Assembly: GCF_900168325.1 (NCBI RefSeq)
Contig: NZ_FVZE01000002.1
Coordinates: 62,001 to 126,000, forward strand
Length of the DNA: 64,000 nt
Direction: 5' to 3'
Source: Novosphingobium mathurense
Lineage (GTDB): Bacteria; Pseudomonadota; Alphaproteobacteria; Sphingomonadales; Sphingomonadaceae
In this document: piece by piece, positions 49,601-59,626 of the stretch
How positions within the stretch are numbered: the stretch's first letter is position 1
How the letters are laid out: each line of letters begins with the position of its first letter
Made by a program: the position numbers and the translations under genes
The notes under the pieces: generated by a model
What the model was told of the DNA's origin: nothing
What the model saw: the letters and a program-made list of their open reading frames with translations, nothing else
The model's database searches: none

Positions 49601-49633
49601 AACGGCGGGGGTTTCGCGACCCCCGCCGTTTCT
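49601..49633 (+). terminator. Intrinsic terminator after sucC
   Basis: A 12-bp perfect stem, AACGGCGGGGGT / ACCCCCGCCGTT, with a 6-nt loop and a short T-run (TTTC). It separates sucC from etfB. Bases 49634-49800 carry no gene; a promoter for etfBA is expected there. Confidence 0.85.
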
Positions 49634-49800
49634 GCATGTAGGGTTCCGGCGCGTTGCGAACGGCATCGCATGCATGGACTCTCGAGCATCTGTCGTTTCG
49701 AGGGGCTTGACGCGAGGTGCGGGGGGCGCAATAGCGAGCCCGGTATAGTTTAATTGCGCGGTTAAATTTGCCGTCCCGACCTTAGAGAGGACCGAATCGC

Positions 49801-50547
49801 ATGAAAATCATCGTCCCGGTAAAGCGGGTGATCGACTACAACGTGAAGCCGCGGGTGAAGTCCGACGGTACCGGCGTTGATCTTGCCAACGTCAAGATGA
49901 GCATGAACCCCTTCGACGAGATCGCTGTCGAGGAAGCCATTCGCCTGAAGGAAGCGGGCAAGGCGGAAGAGATCATTGCGGTCTCGGTCGGCCCGGCCAA
50001 GGCGCAGGAAACGCTGCGTACGGCGCTCGCCATGGGAGCGGACCGGGCGATTCTCGTCGAGACCGACGCGGAAGTCGAACCGCTGGCCGTTGCCAAGATC
50101 CTGAAAGCGATCGTCGCCGAGGAGAACCCCGGCCTTGTCATCCTCGGCAAGCAGGCCATCGACGACGACTCCAACCAGACCGGCCAGATGCTGGCCGCGC
50201 TGCTGGGCCGTCCGCAGGGCACTTTTGCCAGCAAGGTCGAGATCGACGGTGACAGCGTTGCCGTGACCCGCGAAGTCGACGGCGGTCTGGAGACCGTCAG
50301 GCTGGCGATGCCCGCGATCGTCACCACCGACCTGCGCCTGAACGAGCCGCGCTACGCTTCGCTGCCCAACATCATGAAGGCGAAGAAGAAGCCGCTCGAC
50401 AGCAAGACGCCTGCCGACTTCGGCGTCGACATCGCTCCGCGTCTCAAGACCCTCAAGGTCTCCGAGCCGCCGGTGCGTCAGGCGGGCATCAAGGTGCCCG
50501 ACGTCGATGCCCTCGTTGCCAAGCTCAAGGAAATGGGCGTCGCCTGA
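49801..50547 (+). CDS. etfB: Electron transfer flavoprotein beta subunit
   Basis: 248 residues. It starts [20 protein letters not shown], with the AMP-binding region [21 protein letters not shown] and the signature [27 protein letters not shown] (split here after residue 125). With EtfA it carries electrons from acyl-CoA and other dehydrogenases to the respiratory chain. The etfA gene follows after 29 bp. GAGAGGA lies about 7 bp before the ATG. Confidence 0.95.
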   Translation: MKIIVPVKRVIDYNVKPRVKSDGTGVDLANVKMSMNPFDEIAVEEAIRLKEAGKAEEIIAVSVGPAKAQETLRTALAMGADRAILVETDAEVEPLAVAKILKAIVAEENPGLVILGKQAIDDDSNQTGQMLAALLGRPQGTFASKVEIDGDSVAVTREVDGGLETVRLAMPAIVTTDLRLNEPRYASLPNIMKAKKKPLDSKTPADFGVDIAPRLKTLKVSEPPVRQAGIKVPDVDALVAKLKEMGVA

Positions 50548-50576
50548 GGGCACGGCCGGGAAAGGATACAAGACTC

Positions 50577-51506
50577 ATGAAGACGCTTGTTTGGGTCGAA
50601 CACGACAATGCGTCGCTCAAGGACGCGACGCTCGCCACTGTCACCGCGGCTGCCAGGCTGGGTGAAGTCCACCTTCTCGTTGCCGGTTCGGGTTGCCGCG
50701 CCGTCGCCGAGGCGGCCGCGCAGATCGCCGGCGTGGGCAAGGTCCACCTCGCCGACAACGCCGCCTACGAGCATGGCCTGGCCGAGAACGTCGCGCCGCT
50801 GATCGCCGACCTCATGGCCGATCACGATGCCTTCGTCGCCCCGGCGACCACCACCGGCAAGAACGTCGCGCCGCGCGTCGCCGCGCTGCTCGACGTGATG
50901 CAGGTCTCGGACATTCTCTCGGTCGAGGGCGAGAAGACCTTCACCCGTCCGATCTATGCCGGCAACGCGATTGCCACGGTCGAAAGCACCGACGCCAAGC
51001 TGGTGATCACCGTGCGCGGTACGGCCTTCGAGAAGGCGGCCGCCACCGGCGGTTCGGCGGCTATCGAAGACGTTGCGGGTCCGGGCGATGCCGGACTGTC
51101 GAGCTTCGTGGGCGCCGAGCTGGCGAAGTCGGAGCGTCCGGAACTGACCAGCGCGAAGATCGTCGTCTCGGGTGGCCGCGCGCTCAAGGACGCGGCGACT
51201 TTCGAGGAATACATCATGCCGCTCGCCGACAAGCTCGGCGCCGGCGTGGGCGCCAGCCGCGCCGCAGTCGATGCGGGCTACGTGCCCAACGACTACCAGG
51301 TCGGCCAGACCGGCAAGATCGTGGCACCCGAAGTCTACATTGCCGTGGGCATCTCGGGCGCGATCCAGCACCTTGCCGGCATGAAGGACTCCAAGACCAT
51401 CATCGCCATCAACAAGGACGAGGACGCCCCGATCTTCCAGGTCGCCGACATTGGCCTCGTCGCAGACCTCTTCAACGCCGTGCCGGAACTCACCGGCAAG
51501 CTTTGA
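50577..51506 (+). CDS. etfA: Electron transfer flavoprotein alpha subunit
   Basis: 309 residues. The C-terminal FAD-binding domain carries [52 protein letters not shown], split into its usual blocks, and the N-terminal domain begins [19 protein letters not shown]. It forms a heterodimer with EtfB. A strong intrinsic terminator lies 28 bp past the stop. The FAD/ETF signature is complete, so the pair should be functional. Confidence 0.95.
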   Translation: MKTLVWVEHDNASLKDATLATVTAAARLGEVHLLVAGSGCRAVAEAAAQIAGVGKVHLADNAAYEHGLAENVAPLIADLMADHDAFVAPATTTGKNVAPRVAALLDVMQVSDILSVEGEKTFTRPIYAGNAIATVESTDAKLVITVRGTAFEKAAATGGSAAIEDVAGPGDAGLSSFVGAELAKSERPELTSAKIVVSGGRALKDAATFEEYIMPLADKLGAGVGASRAAVDAGYVPNDYQVGQTGKIVAPEVYIAVGISGAIQHLAGMKDSKTIIAINKDEDAPIFQVADIGLVADLFNAVPELTGKL

Positions 51507-51533
51507 GGCCTGTTTCCAACGATTTATGACAGA

Positions 51534-51567
51534 GACCCCCGGAGGCTTGCTTCCGGGGGTCTTTTTC
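51534..51567 (+). terminator. Intrinsic terminator after etfA
   Basis: GACCCCCGGA (51534-51543) pairs perfectly with TCCGGGGGTC (51552-51561), and CTTTTTC follows. Textbook rho-independent terminator. Confidence 0.92.
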
Positions 51568-51622
51568 TGTCTGACCGCGCCCGAAGCTGACCGGATGATC
51601 CCTGGTTCTGGAGCTTGTGCGC

Positions 51623-52501
51623 ATGCCGATACGTTTGACGATCTTGTGGAGCTACTGTCTGGTCCTCCTGACCGGCGGCATGACTGCACCTGTGCGGGCG
51701 AAAGAGGTCATGCTCGAACCCGCATCGAAATGGGTGGTCAACTATGCGGACAAGGCCTGCATGCTCTTGCGCAAGTTCGGCACCGACGAGAGTCCCTTTC
51801 TCCTGCGCATGCACAGCTATGGTTCGCGCAACCACTTCGAGTTTTCGCTGGCGGGCAAGGACCTCAACGGCATCCGTTCGGGTGCCAATGCAGGCATTGC
51901 CTTCGGCCCCGGTGAAACGCTAGCGATCGACCGGCTTCAGGCGGGCAATCTGGAAGGATACGGTAAGTCATTCCTGTTTTCCGGAGCGTTCGAACGGAGG
52001 AAAACCGAGTTTGAGGAGGAAGGGCTCACAGTCAGCCCCGATCCGGACCCGGAATTCGAAAAGGCGGTCGATCGCATTGCGCTCATTTCCGGGCCGCGCC
52101 GCATCGTCCTGCATACAGGGAAAATGGATGCCCCGCTCAAGGCAATACGGCAATGCGTCGACGCGATGATGGAGAGCTGGGGGCTCGACCCGAAAGTGCA
52201 GGCAACCCTGTCACGTCCAACCAAGCCGGAAAGCGTCGAGAAAATGGTCAGGCGGATTAGCGCGCATTATCCGCTCGGGATGGCGATGACCGGTCGGCAG
52301 GGACGGGTGAACGTCCGCGCGATGATCGATGCCCATGGGATGCCTACCAAGTGCGAAGTGACCCAATCCTACAGTGAAAGGGCATTCGACGAACTTGCCT
52401 GCCAGATTATCCGGGAAACCGCCTTTGAGCCCGCGCTGAACGCAAAGGGTCAGCCGACGCCGTCGTTCTATCAGCAGACCATACTGTACCTGATGCACTA
52501 G
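51623..52501 (+). CDS. Exported protein with TonB C-terminal domain
   Basis: 292 residues. A Sec signal peptide, MPIRLTILWSYCLVLLTGGMTAPVRA, is cut in a region of about residues 26-28. A periplasmic region of about 180 residues with no known domain follows, then a TonB-like C-terminal fold with GRVNVRAMIDAHGMPTKCEV and AFDELACQIIRETAFEPALN. No transmembrane anchor remains after cleavage, so it is not a classical TonB energy transducer. The ATG at 51623 is preceded by GGAG at nine bases; a GTG at 51617 is the alternative. Function unknown. Confidence 0.75.
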   Translation: MPIRLTILWSYCLVLLTGGMTAPVRAKEVMLEPASKWVVNYADKACMLLRKFGTDESPFLLRMHSYGSRNHFEFSLAGKDLNGIRSGANAGIAFGPGETLAIDRLQAGNLEGYGKSFLFSGAFERRKTEFEEEGLTVSPDPDPEFEKAVDRIALISGPRRIVLHTGKMDAPLKAIRQCVDAMMESWGLDPKVQATLSRPTKPESVEKMVRRISAHYPLGMAMTGRQGRVNVRAMIDAHGMPTKCEVTQSYSERAFDELACQIIRETAFEPALNAKGQPTPSFYQQTILYLMH

Positions 52502-52523
52502 TGCGGAGTACCGTTCCGACCGA

Positions 52524-53066
52524 TCACTCCGGCAGGCGCTCGAAGAGGTTGAGGATCGTCTTGCCGTCTTCCGCTTCGTGCTGTCCGTAGTGCTTGAAGC
52601 CGAGGCGGGTGGCGAGGCGTTCGGAAGGGGTATTGCCTTCCTCGATCATGCAGGCGATCCGGCGCTTGCCATGGACCCTGTCGAACCAGGGCAGCACCGT
52701 GCCCATGACTTCGCCGGCGAGACCTTCCCCCCAGTGGTCCTGGCGCACGATCCAGCCCGCTTCGGGCACGTCGTCCATGCCCTTGCCGAAGCCGCGCCAG
52801 GAATGGAAGATGCCGCAATTGGCGATGAGTTCGGCCTCGCCGCGTTTGCGGACGTAGAAGGTGCCATAGCCGTAGAGCGCCCAGCTGCCGGTATTGCGGC
52901 TCAGTCGTTCGAATTGCGAGAAGTAGTCCGCGCGCGCAGGCCCCAGGAAACGGGTCATGTCCTTGCCCTCGAGCAGGCGCACCAGCCCCTCGAGATCGCC
53001 CGGTCCCGGTTGCCACAAGTCGTAGCGCCCGGTGGTCAGAAAAGGTTTCCCTGTGTTCACAGCCAT
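52524..53066 (-). CDS. GNAT N-acetyltransferase
   Basis: 180 residues. GNAT fold with the N-terminal TTGRYDLWQPGPGDLEGLVRLL and the acetyl-CoA segment GEGLAGEVMGTVLPWFDRVHGKRRIACMIEEGNTPSERLATRLGF, split at its motif boundaries. It is of the RimJ/RimL type. Its start overlaps the 3' end of the DUF445 gene by 10 bp, so it is coupled to that gene; substrate unknown. Confidence 0.86.
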   Translation of the reverse strand: MAVNTGKPFLTTGRYDLWQPGPGDLEGLVRLLEGKDMTRFLGPARADYFSQFERLSRNTGSWALYGYGTFYVRKRGEAELIANCGIFHSWRGFGKGMDDVPEAGWIVRQDHWGEGLAGEVMGTVLPWFDRVHGKRRIACMIEEGNTPSERLATRLGFKHYGQHEAEDGKTILNLFERLPE

Positions 53067-54346
53067 CGTTCCACGGTGTGAATTGCCATGCCGACCAGCC
53101 CGCCGACAAGGGTGCCGTTGACGCGGATGAACTGCAGGTCCCGACCGACGGCGCCTTCGATCCGGTCCGAGACGGTCTTGGCATCCCAGCGTTTCACGGT
53201 TTCGGATACCAGCCGGACGATCTCCGAGCCGTAGCGCGAAGCCACGCCGACCAGGGTCCTGCGGGCGAAGCGATTGACGAGGGCCTGGAGGCGCTGGTCC
53301 TCACCGAGGGCAAGGCCCAACTGGGAAATCGAATCGCCCAGGCTGCCGGAGAGTGCCTTGTCCGGATTGCGCACCGCGCGAAGCAGCGCCTCGCGGGCGC
53401 GTTCCCACATGGCGTCAAGCCAGGCCGCCATGGCCGGGTTCTCGATCAACTCGTTCTTGATCCGCTCCACCTTGGCGCGCATCGCCGGATCGTGGCGCAG
53501 ATCGTCGGCAAGGCGGCCGAGCGATTCGTCGATCTTGGCGCGCAAGGGGTGATCGGGCTGGACGATCACTTCGGCAAGCAGGCGATAGGCGCCGTCGAGC
53601 ACGCCGTTGGCAAGGCGTTCGTCGAGCCCGGTCCAGCGCATGATCGCATTGGCGCGCTGATGGATCATCTCGCGGATCATCGGCTCGTTGGCCTCTATGG
53701 CCTCGCCGATCTTGCGCAGCACCGATTCCAGCACCGGCAGATGGCGCTTGTCGGCGATAGCGTTGGCAAGGATCTGGCCCAGCAGCGGCGCGAGATCGAT
53801 TCTGGAGAGCTGTCTGCGCAGGCCCGCCTTGACCATGCCGCCCATCTGGTCGGGGTCGAGCGATTCCAGGATATCGGCGAATAGCCCCGCAGCCCCAGCC
53901 CGCAGGCGCGACTGCTCCTCGCGGCGCGGATCGGCGAGGAAGGCACCGGCGCTCGCGGCAAGGTTGTAGCCATGCAGGCGCCGGGCGACGACCTGCGGCG
54001 TCAGGAAATTGTCGCGCAGGAAGTTCGCCATGGAATCGGCAATGCGGTCCTTGTTGACCGGGATGATGGCGGTGTGGGGGATCGGCAGGCCCAGCGGGCG
54101 ACGGAAAAGCGCGGTGACCGCGAACCAGTCGGCGAGGCCGCCGACCATTGCGGCCTCGGTGAACGCGATTGCATAGCCCAGCACCGGGTCCCAGTTGGGA
54201 TAGAGGGCAGAAAGGCGCCGCAGGACCATGAAGGACACGGCCATCAACAGCAGCAACCCTGTCGCGAACAGGCGCATGCGCCTTGCGCGATCCTCCCTCG
54301 GTCTGTCTGGCGTCACCACTCCAGTCTTACGCGCCGTGCCCTGCAA
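53057..54346 (-). CDS. DUF445 inner-membrane protein (YjiN-like)
   Basis: 429 residues. An N-terminal transmembrane segment (MRLFATGLLLLMAVSFMVL, about residues 24-42) and the DUF445 signature GGLADWFAVTALFRRPLGLPIPHTAIIP are followed by a long helical region. A C-terminal hydrophobic segment, LVGGLVGMAIHTVERWL, ends it. Function unknown. The start is uncertain: TTG 54346 (with an AAGGAAA upstream), GTG 54319 or 54316, or ATG 54277. It lies 27 bp upstream of the end of the RND gene on the same strand. Confidence 0.8.
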   Translation of the reverse strand: MQGTARKTGVVTPDRPREDRARRMRLFATGLLLLMAVSFMVLRRLSALYPNWDPVLGYAIAFTEAAMVGGLADWFAVTALFRRPLGLPIPHTAIIPVNKDRIADSMANFLRDNFLTPQVVARRLHGYNLAASAGAFLADPRREEQSRLRAGAAGLFADILESLDPDQMGGMVKAGLRRQLSRIDLAPLLGQILANAIADKRHLPVLESVLRKIGEAIEANEPMIREMIHQRANAIMRWTGLDERLANGVLDGAYRLLAEVIVQPDHPLRAKIDESLGRLADDLRHDPAMRAKVERIKNELIENPAMAAWLDAMWERAREALLRAVRNPDKALSGSLGDSISQLGLALGEDQRLQALVNRFARRTLVGVASRYGSEIVRLVSETVKRWDAKTVSDRIEGAVGRDLQFIRVNGTLVGGLVGMAIHTVERWL

Positions 54347-54373
54347 GGTTCCCTGTTTCCTTGCCCTGGCCGA

Positions 54374-57300
54374 CTATTCCGCAGGGACGGCCGTGCCGCC
54401 CTTGTCGTTGGCGTGACCGGTTTCGTGTGCGTGATGCGGCTCGAAAGTGAGCAGGGACTTGCGCAGGCGCGGGCCTATCCGCTTCTCGAAGCCGTCCGCA
54501 AGGCTGAACGCGGCCGGGACGATGATCAGCGTCAGGAAGGTCGAGAGCAGCAGGCCGCCGATCACGGTAATGCCCATGGGCGCGCGCCAGGCACCGTCAC
54601 CCGAGAGCGAGGCGGCGGTCGGCACCATGCCCGCGGTCATCGCGACGGTGGTCATGATGATCGGCTGGGCACGCTTGTGGCCGGCGTCCATGATGGCGTG
54701 GAGCTTGTCGACGCCGCTCGCCATTTCCTCGATCGCGAAGTCGATCAGCAGGATCGAGTTCTTGGCGACGATGCCCAAAAGCATGAGAATGCCGATGTAG
54801 ACCGGCATCGAGACCGGCTGGCCGACAATGGTGAGGGCGATCATGCCGCCCAGCGGTGCAAGCAGGAGCGAGGCCATGTTCACCAGCGGCGAGACGAAGC
54901 GCTTGTAGAGCAGCACCAGCACCGCGAAGACGAGGAAGATGCCGCTGATGACGGCGATGATAAAGTTGTTCACCATCTCCGCCTGCCACTTGTCCTCGCC
55001 CACCGGAGCGTTCGAGACGCCCGCTGGCAGATTTCGCATGATCGGGAGCTTCTGGATCTGCTCCAGGATCGGTCCCTTGACCTGGCCCTGTCCGAGGTCG
55101 GCCCCGACGAAGACGCGGCGGGACTGGTTGTAGCGCTGGATCTGGGTCGGGCCTGCGCCGAAGCGGATCTCTGCCACGCGCTTAAGGGGGACCGAGCCGC
55201 CGTTCGCCGTCGGCACCGGCATGTTCTCGATCGTCGAGAGATCGCGGCGCGAGGAGCGCGGCATGATGACCCTGATCGGGATCTGGCGGTCGCTCAACGA
55301 GAACTTGGCCGCGTTCTGGTCTATTTCACCCAGGGTGGCGATGCGGATCGTCTGGCTCAGCGCCGTCGTCGTCACGCCCAGTTGTGCGGCCAGGTCCAGC
55401 CGCGGCACGATGACCAGCTCCGGTCGCTTGAGGTCCGCGGCGATGCGCGGTGCGACGACGCCCTTGATGCCGCGCATTTCCTCGACGAGCTTCTGCGCCG
55501 TGGCATTGAGCAATTCGGAGTCGTTGCCCGAAAGCATGACCGAGATGTCACGCCCGGTACCGAAGCCGCCAGCCTGGCTGGCGAATGTCACGCGGGCATC
55601 GGCGATCTTCTGGAGCTGCGGGGCGAGGCGTTGCTCGAACTGCTTGCTGGTCGTTTCCCGTTCCTTGGCGGGCTTGAGCGAGACGTAGAGCGTGGCCGCT
55701 GCTTCGCGCGAGGCTTCGAGAACGCGTTCGACTTCGGGCTGCTTCTCGAGCAGGCGGGTGACTTCGTCGGACAGGGCGGCGGTCTGCTCGATGGTCGTGC
55801 CAGGGACCATCTCGATATTGACCTGGCTGGTGTCGTTGTTCTCGTTGGGCTGGAATTGCTGCTGTGAACCGACGAGCAGTGCAGCCGTAACCACGAGCGC
55901 GTAGACGCCGCCGCAGAAGGCATAGAAGCGGTGGTCGCGCGAGCGCGCGGTAACGCGCTCCGACAAGTATCGGTACCAGCGGCCGAAATGGCCGAAGCCC
56001 GCCGCTACGCCGTAGGCCATCCGGCCGATGAGGAAGGCGACGATCGGCACTGCAATCGGCGCGATGAGGGCGGCGAAGATCACCGCGCCATTCTTCAGCC
56101 CGGCTGAAGTCAGCACCATGTGAATCAGGTAGTAGACCGCCGCCGCGGCCCCCGCGCCCAGCGCGAGGATGATTACCATGGCGAGAGCACCCGCCGGATA
56201 GTACCACAAGTCCGCAGGGACCTCTTTGATCTGCGCGCGTCGGCGTTTGGCCTCGGTCGTATCGAGCGTCCAGGCGAGGACCTTCATGTAGAGGTCCATG
56301 GCGCGGCCTTCGCCATGCTCGGCATGGCCATGAGCCTTGAGGAAATAGGCCGCAACCATCGGCGTGATGAGACGCGCAACGGCAAGGCTCATCAGCACCG
56401 CGACGACGACGGTCAGGCCGAAAGCCTTGAAGAACTGGCCGGGAATGCCGGGCATGAGGCCGACGGGCAGGAACACCGCGACAATCGAGAATGTGGTGGC
56501 GACAACGGCGAGGCCGATCTCGTCGGCGGCGTCGATGGACGCCTGATAGGCCGTTTTGCCCATGCGCATGTGGCGCACGATGTTCTCGATCTCGACGATC
56601 GCGTCATCGACCAGCACGCCGGCGACGAGGCTGAGCGCCAACAGGGACAGGAAGTTGAGCGTGAAGCCCATCATGTCCATGAACCAGAAGGTCGGGATCG
56701 CAGAGAGCGGGATCGCAATGGCGGAAATGAAGGTTGCCCGCCAGTCGCGCAGGAACAGGTAGACGATCACGATGGCCAGCACCGCGCCTTCGACCAGTGC
56801 TTCCATCGAGCTGGTGTACTGGTCCTTGGTGTAGTCCACCTGCGAGAACAGCTGCGTGATATGGACGCGCGGATTGTCCTGCTTGATCTTTTCCAGTGCC
56901 TTGACCGCTTCGTCGTAGACGGTGACGTCCGAGGCCCCGAGCGCGCGTTCGAAGCCGAAGGTCACCACTTCGCGGCCGTGCAGCTTGGCGATGCGGGTCT
57001 GTTCCGAGTAGCCGTCATAGACCTTGGCGACATCGGACAGCTTGATCGAACGGCCACCGCCCAGGTTGATGCGCGTGTGCGAAAGGTCGAAGGCGGTGTC
57101 GGCATTGCCGAGGACGCGGACCGACTGGCGCGATCCGGCGATCTCGGCCTGGCCGCCGGCTGCGTCGGTGTTGACCGCACGCAGGGCGTTGTTGATGTCG
57201 CGGGCCGTCACACCGAGCGCGGCCATCTTGTCGGGATCGATCACCACGCGAATTTCGCGGTCGACGCCGCCCTGGCGCGAAACCGAGGCAAGGCCTTCGA

Positions 57301-57814
57301 TCGACAGCAGTTTCTTGGAGATCGTATCGTCGATGAACCAGCTGAGCTGCTCCATCGTCATGTCATCGGCGCTGACCGCAAAGAGCGCAAGTTGGCCTCC
57401 GCCACCCGCCTCGACCTTGGTGACCTGCGGTTCAAGGATGCCGTCAGGCAGGTCGCTGCGGATCTGGTCTACCGCGTTCTTGACCTGGTTGGTGGCGACA
57501 TCCGGATCGGTGCCGATCGAGAACATCACGAAAGTGGAGGAACTGCCCTCCGACGCCGTCGACTGGATTTCCTCAACGCCCGGGACCGAGCGGGTAGCCG
57601 CCTCGATCTTCTGGGTGATCTGCGTCTCGATCTCGCTCGGCGCGGCGCCGGGCTGCGAGACCATCACGTGAACGGCGGGAAATTCGACGTCCGGCATGTT
57701 GTTCACGTCCATGCGCGAAAACGAGACAATGCCGGCGATCATCACGCCGATGAAGAAGACGATGGGGACGATCGGATTGCGGATCGACCATGCCGAGATG
57801 TTGCGCAGGCTCAT
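54374..57814 (-). CDS. RND-family efflux permease (HAE1-like) with membrane insertion
   Basis: 1146 residues. It has the RND N-terminus [21 protein letters not shown], large periplasmic loops, and the TM4 proton-relay region [14 protein letters not shown] with the Asp pair. The second half repeats the topology. Between the first six-helix set and TM7 (about residues 535-605) I see two extra hydrophobic segments: [20 protein letters not shown] and [21 protein letters not shown], not usual in HAE1 pumps. It sits 9 bp after the adaptor gene. Substrates cannot be predicted; no outer-membrane factor is present. Confidence 0.88.
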   Translation of the reverse strand: MSLRNISAWSIRNPIVPIVFFIGVMIAGIVSFSRMDVNNMPDVEFPAVHVMVSQPGAAPSEIETQITQKIEAATRSVPGVEEIQSTASEGSSSTFVMFSIGTDPDVATNQVKNAVDQIRSDLPDGILEPQVTKVEAGGGGQLALFAVSADDMTMEQLSWFIDDTISKKLLSIEGLASVSRQGGVDREIRVVIDPDKMAALGVTARDINNALRAVNTDAAGGQAEIAGSRQSVRVLGNADTAFDLSHTRINLGGGRSIKLSDVAKVYDGYSEQTRIAKLHGREVVTFGFERALGASDVTVYDEAVKALEKIKQDNPRVHITQLFSQVDYTKDQYTSSMEALVEGAVLAIVIVYLFLRDWRATFISAIAIPLSAIPTFWFMDMMGFTLNFLSLLALSLVAGVLVDDAIVEIENIVRHMRMGKTAYQASIDAADEIGLAVVATTFSIVAVFLPVGLMPGIPGQFFKAFGLTVVVAVLMSLAVARLITPMVAAYFLKAHGHAEHGEGRAMDLYMKVLAWTLDTTEAKRRRAQIKEVPADLWYYPAGALAMVIILALGAGAAAAVYYLIHMVLTSAGLKNGAVIFAALIAPIAVPIVAFLIGRMAYGVAAGFGHFGRWYRYLSERVTARSRDHRFYAFCGGVYALVVTAALLVGSQQQFQPNENNDTSQVNIEMVPGTTIEQTAALSDEVTRLLEKQPEVERVLEASREAAATLYVSLKPAKERETTSKQFEQRLAPQLQKIADARVTFASQAGGFGTGRDISVMLSGNDSELLNATAQKLVEEMRGIKGVVAPRIAADLKRPELVIVPRLDLAAQLGVTTTALSQTIRIATLGEIDQNAAKFSLSDRQIPIRVIMPRSSRRDLSTIENMPVPTANGGSVPLKRVAEIRFGAGPTQIQRYNQSRRVFVGADLGQGQVKGPILEQIQKLPIMRNLPAGVSNAPVGEDKWQAEMVNNFIIAVISGIFLVFAVLVLLYKRFVSPLVNMASLLLAPLGGMIALTIVGQPVSMPVYIGILMLLGIVAKNSILLIDFAIEEMASGVDKLHAIMDAGHKRAQPIIMTTVAMTAGMVPTAASLSGDGAWRAPMGITVIGGLLLSTFLTLIIVPAAFSLADGFEKRIGPRLRKSLLTFEPHHAHETGHANDKGGTAVPAE

Positions 57815-57823
57815 GCGTCCTGA

Positions 57824-59023
57824 TCAGTTCTTCTCGGTGACAAGTTTGGTCTGGACCTTGTCACCGTTGTTGAGGAAGCCGCCGGCGCGCAGCACGACTT
57901 TCTCCGTGCCGCTGAGGCCGGATTTGATGGCGATGCCCTCGGCCGTGACGAGGCCGGTCTTCACGTCGCGGCGCTGGACCAGGCTGTCCTTGCCCACGAC
58001 ATAGACGAACGCGCCCTTGTCATCGTTCTGGATGGCCGATTCCGGCAGCATCGGGGCGACGACGGCGCCGGTCTCGATGGTGGCCGAGGCGAAGCCGCCG
58101 GGACGCAGTTCCTTGGCGTAGGAGAGGGCAATGCGCGCCTTGCCCTGGCGCTTTTCGGGATCGATGACGGGCGAGATCTGCCAGACCTGGCCGGTGAAGG
58201 TCTTGTCCGATCCTACCGGAGTCACTTCTGCGGTGACGCCCACGCTCAGCTTGGCGAGATCGTCTTCGCTCAGATCGGCGAGAAGTTCCATCTCGCCGCC
58301 CTTGGCCAGCCGGAACAGCACGCCGGTGCCGCCGCCGACGACCTGCCCGGGCTCGGCCTTGCGCTCGAGCACCAGGCCTGCCGCGGGGGCAACGATATTG
58401 AGACGCGCCGCCTGCGCCTTCAACTGGCCGAGGGTGGCTTGCGCCACGCGCACGCGGGCATTGGCGGAATTGCGCTCGGCGGTCAGACGATCGACATCTG
58501 CTTTCGAGATGAAGCCGCGATCGACGAGCTTGAGCGCGCGGTCGAGGTTGGATTGGGCCAGCTGGGCATCGGCGCGGGCGACATCGACCTGCGCGGCCTG
58601 ACTGGCGATCTGCTGGCTTTGCACCGAACGGTCGACGATAGCGAGGACCTGGCCCTGCTCCACCCAGTCGCCCGGTTCGACGAGAACCTGGCGGATTTCG
58701 CCGCCTTCGCCAACCGATCCGACCGGCATTTCGCGGCGCGCGGCAAGGGTGCCGGTGGCGCTGATTTCACCCTGCACGGTGGTCTTGCCGGGGATGACGA
58801 CGGTGACGACGGGCGTTTGGATGTCGGCTTCGTCGGTCAGGTCGCTGCCGCCGCGCAAGTGGGCGAGGGCCCAGATGCCGATCATCAGGACGAGCGCGAT
58901 GGCGGCTGCCACCCAGATGCGGCGGCGCAGGACGCGGTCCTGATCGTCGGCACCAGACAGCAATTCGCCTGCAGCGCGCGCGTCTTCTTCCTGCACGGTT
59001 TCAATCTTGGTGTCGTAATTCAT
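57824..59023 (-). CDS. RND efflux periplasmic adaptor (membrane fusion protein)
   Basis: 399 residues. One N-terminal transmembrane anchor (about residues 33-52, RRIWVAAAIALVLMIGIWAL) precedes the lipoyl/barrel-sandwich domain (VSATGTLAARREMPVGSVGEGGEI in part), a coiled-coil hairpin (ARADAQLAQSNLDRALKLV) and a beta-barrel. Typical MFP adaptor that links an RND pump to an outer-membrane channel. It is the first gene of the operon with the permease (9-bp gap). The 301 bp upstream hold repeats but no regulator gene. Confidence 0.92.
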   Translation of the reverse strand: MNYDTKIETVQEEDARAAGELLSGADDQDRVLRRRIWVAAAIALVLMIGIWALAHLRGGSDLTDEADIQTPVVTVVIPGKTTVQGEISATGTLAARREMPVGSVGEGGEIRQVLVEPGDWVEQGQVLAIVDRSVQSQQIASQAAQVDVARADAQLAQSNLDRALKLVDRGFISKADVDRLTAERNSANARVRVAQATLGQLKAQAARLNIVAPAAGLVLERKAEPGQVVGGGTGVLFRLAKGGEMELLADLSEDDLAKLSVGVTAEVTPVGSDKTFTGQVWQISPVIDPEKRQGKARIALSYAKELRPGGFASATIETGAVVAPMLPESAIQNDDKGAFVYVVGKDSLVQRRDVKTGLVTAEGIAIKSGLSGTEKVVLRAGGFLNNGDKVQTKLVTEKN

Positions 59024-59324
59024 CGGCTCACCGCAATAACCCCTCTCCGAACACTCCTGTCCGGTGCGGAGCGATTTGCCGCTATTGGTCCCGGATACGG
59101 TGATCCGGGCCGCACTTGCGGCAGAATTTCATGCGTGCCGACATATACGTGCGTTGACCGACTGGCAACTTTCAGTCGGTTCACGACATATACCGTCCGA
59201 CCAGCGTCGAGCGCTTAATGCGTTGCTATGGAAGCGGAAATTGGCGGCGCCAGAATCAGAAACGACGGCAAACCGACCGTTTACCGTCGTTTCAGGCGAT
59301 TTCAGTCGGGCTGAAAGCCGTGCC
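59024..59324. promoter_or_regulatory. Upstream region of the RND operon, with direct and inverted repeats
   Basis: 301 bp with no supported gene. GACATATAC occurs at 59140-59148 and again at 59185-59193. Between them GACCGACTG (59156-59164) and CAGTCGGTT (59173-59181) form an inverted repeat. TTTCAGTCGG occurs at 59170-59179 and 59300-59309. These may be operator elements. No regulator gene adjoins. Confidence 0.45.
59261..59291 (-). terminator. Hairpin terminator after sciP
   Basis: AACGACGGCAAAC (59261-59273) pairs with GTTTACCGTCGTT (59279-59291) with one mismatch and a 5-nt loop. A second short hairpin (TTTCAG / CTGAAA at 59300-59316) lies closer to the sciP stop. Confidence 0.75.
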
Positions 59325-59624
59325 TCAATACTTCTGCTGACGCTCGTAGAGGTCGCGGTAGTGTTGAATTCTGGTCACACGAAGGCCCTGCATGCCGGAG
59401 CGATCGACCGCCCTTTGCCACGATGCGAACTCCTCCAGCGTAAGCTGGTACCGTTCGCAAACCTCGTCGATCGTCAGCAGGCCGCCATTGACGGCAGCAA
59501 CGACCTCGGCCTTGCGGCGCACGACCCAGCGGGTCGTGTTTGGGGGCGGCAGCGACTCAATCGTCAGCGGCTCACCAAGCGGCCCGATCACCTGGGCTGG
59601 GCGAATCTTCTGGTTCTCGATCAT
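59325..59624 (-). CDS. sciP: SciP-type CtrA inhibitor (DUF1153)
   Basis: 99 residues, DUF1153. It carries VIGPLGEPLTIESLPPP and the helix-turn-helix core RWVVRRKAEVVAAVNGGLLT with IDEVCERYQLTLEEFASWQRAVDR. In Caulobacter SciP binds CtrA and blocks its promoters in G1; the sequence matches this family closely. GAGGG five bases before the ATG at 59624 is a good ribosome-binding site. It follows the unknown 59627-59959 gene by only 2 bp, so the two are translationally linked. A hairpin terminator follows. Confidence 0.93.
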   Translation of the reverse strand: MIENQKIRPAQVIGPLGEPLTIESLPPPNTTRWVVRRKAEVVAAVNGGLLTIDEVCERYQLTLEEFASWQRAVDRSGMQGLRVTRIQHYRDLYERQQKY

Positions 59625-59626
59625 CG

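Noticed and set aside
53972-57823. Long plus-strand open frames (631 and 567 codons) opposite the DUF445 and RND genes
   Set aside because: Shadow frames of the RND permease and DUF445 gene; composition is His/Asp/Arg-rich with no domain.
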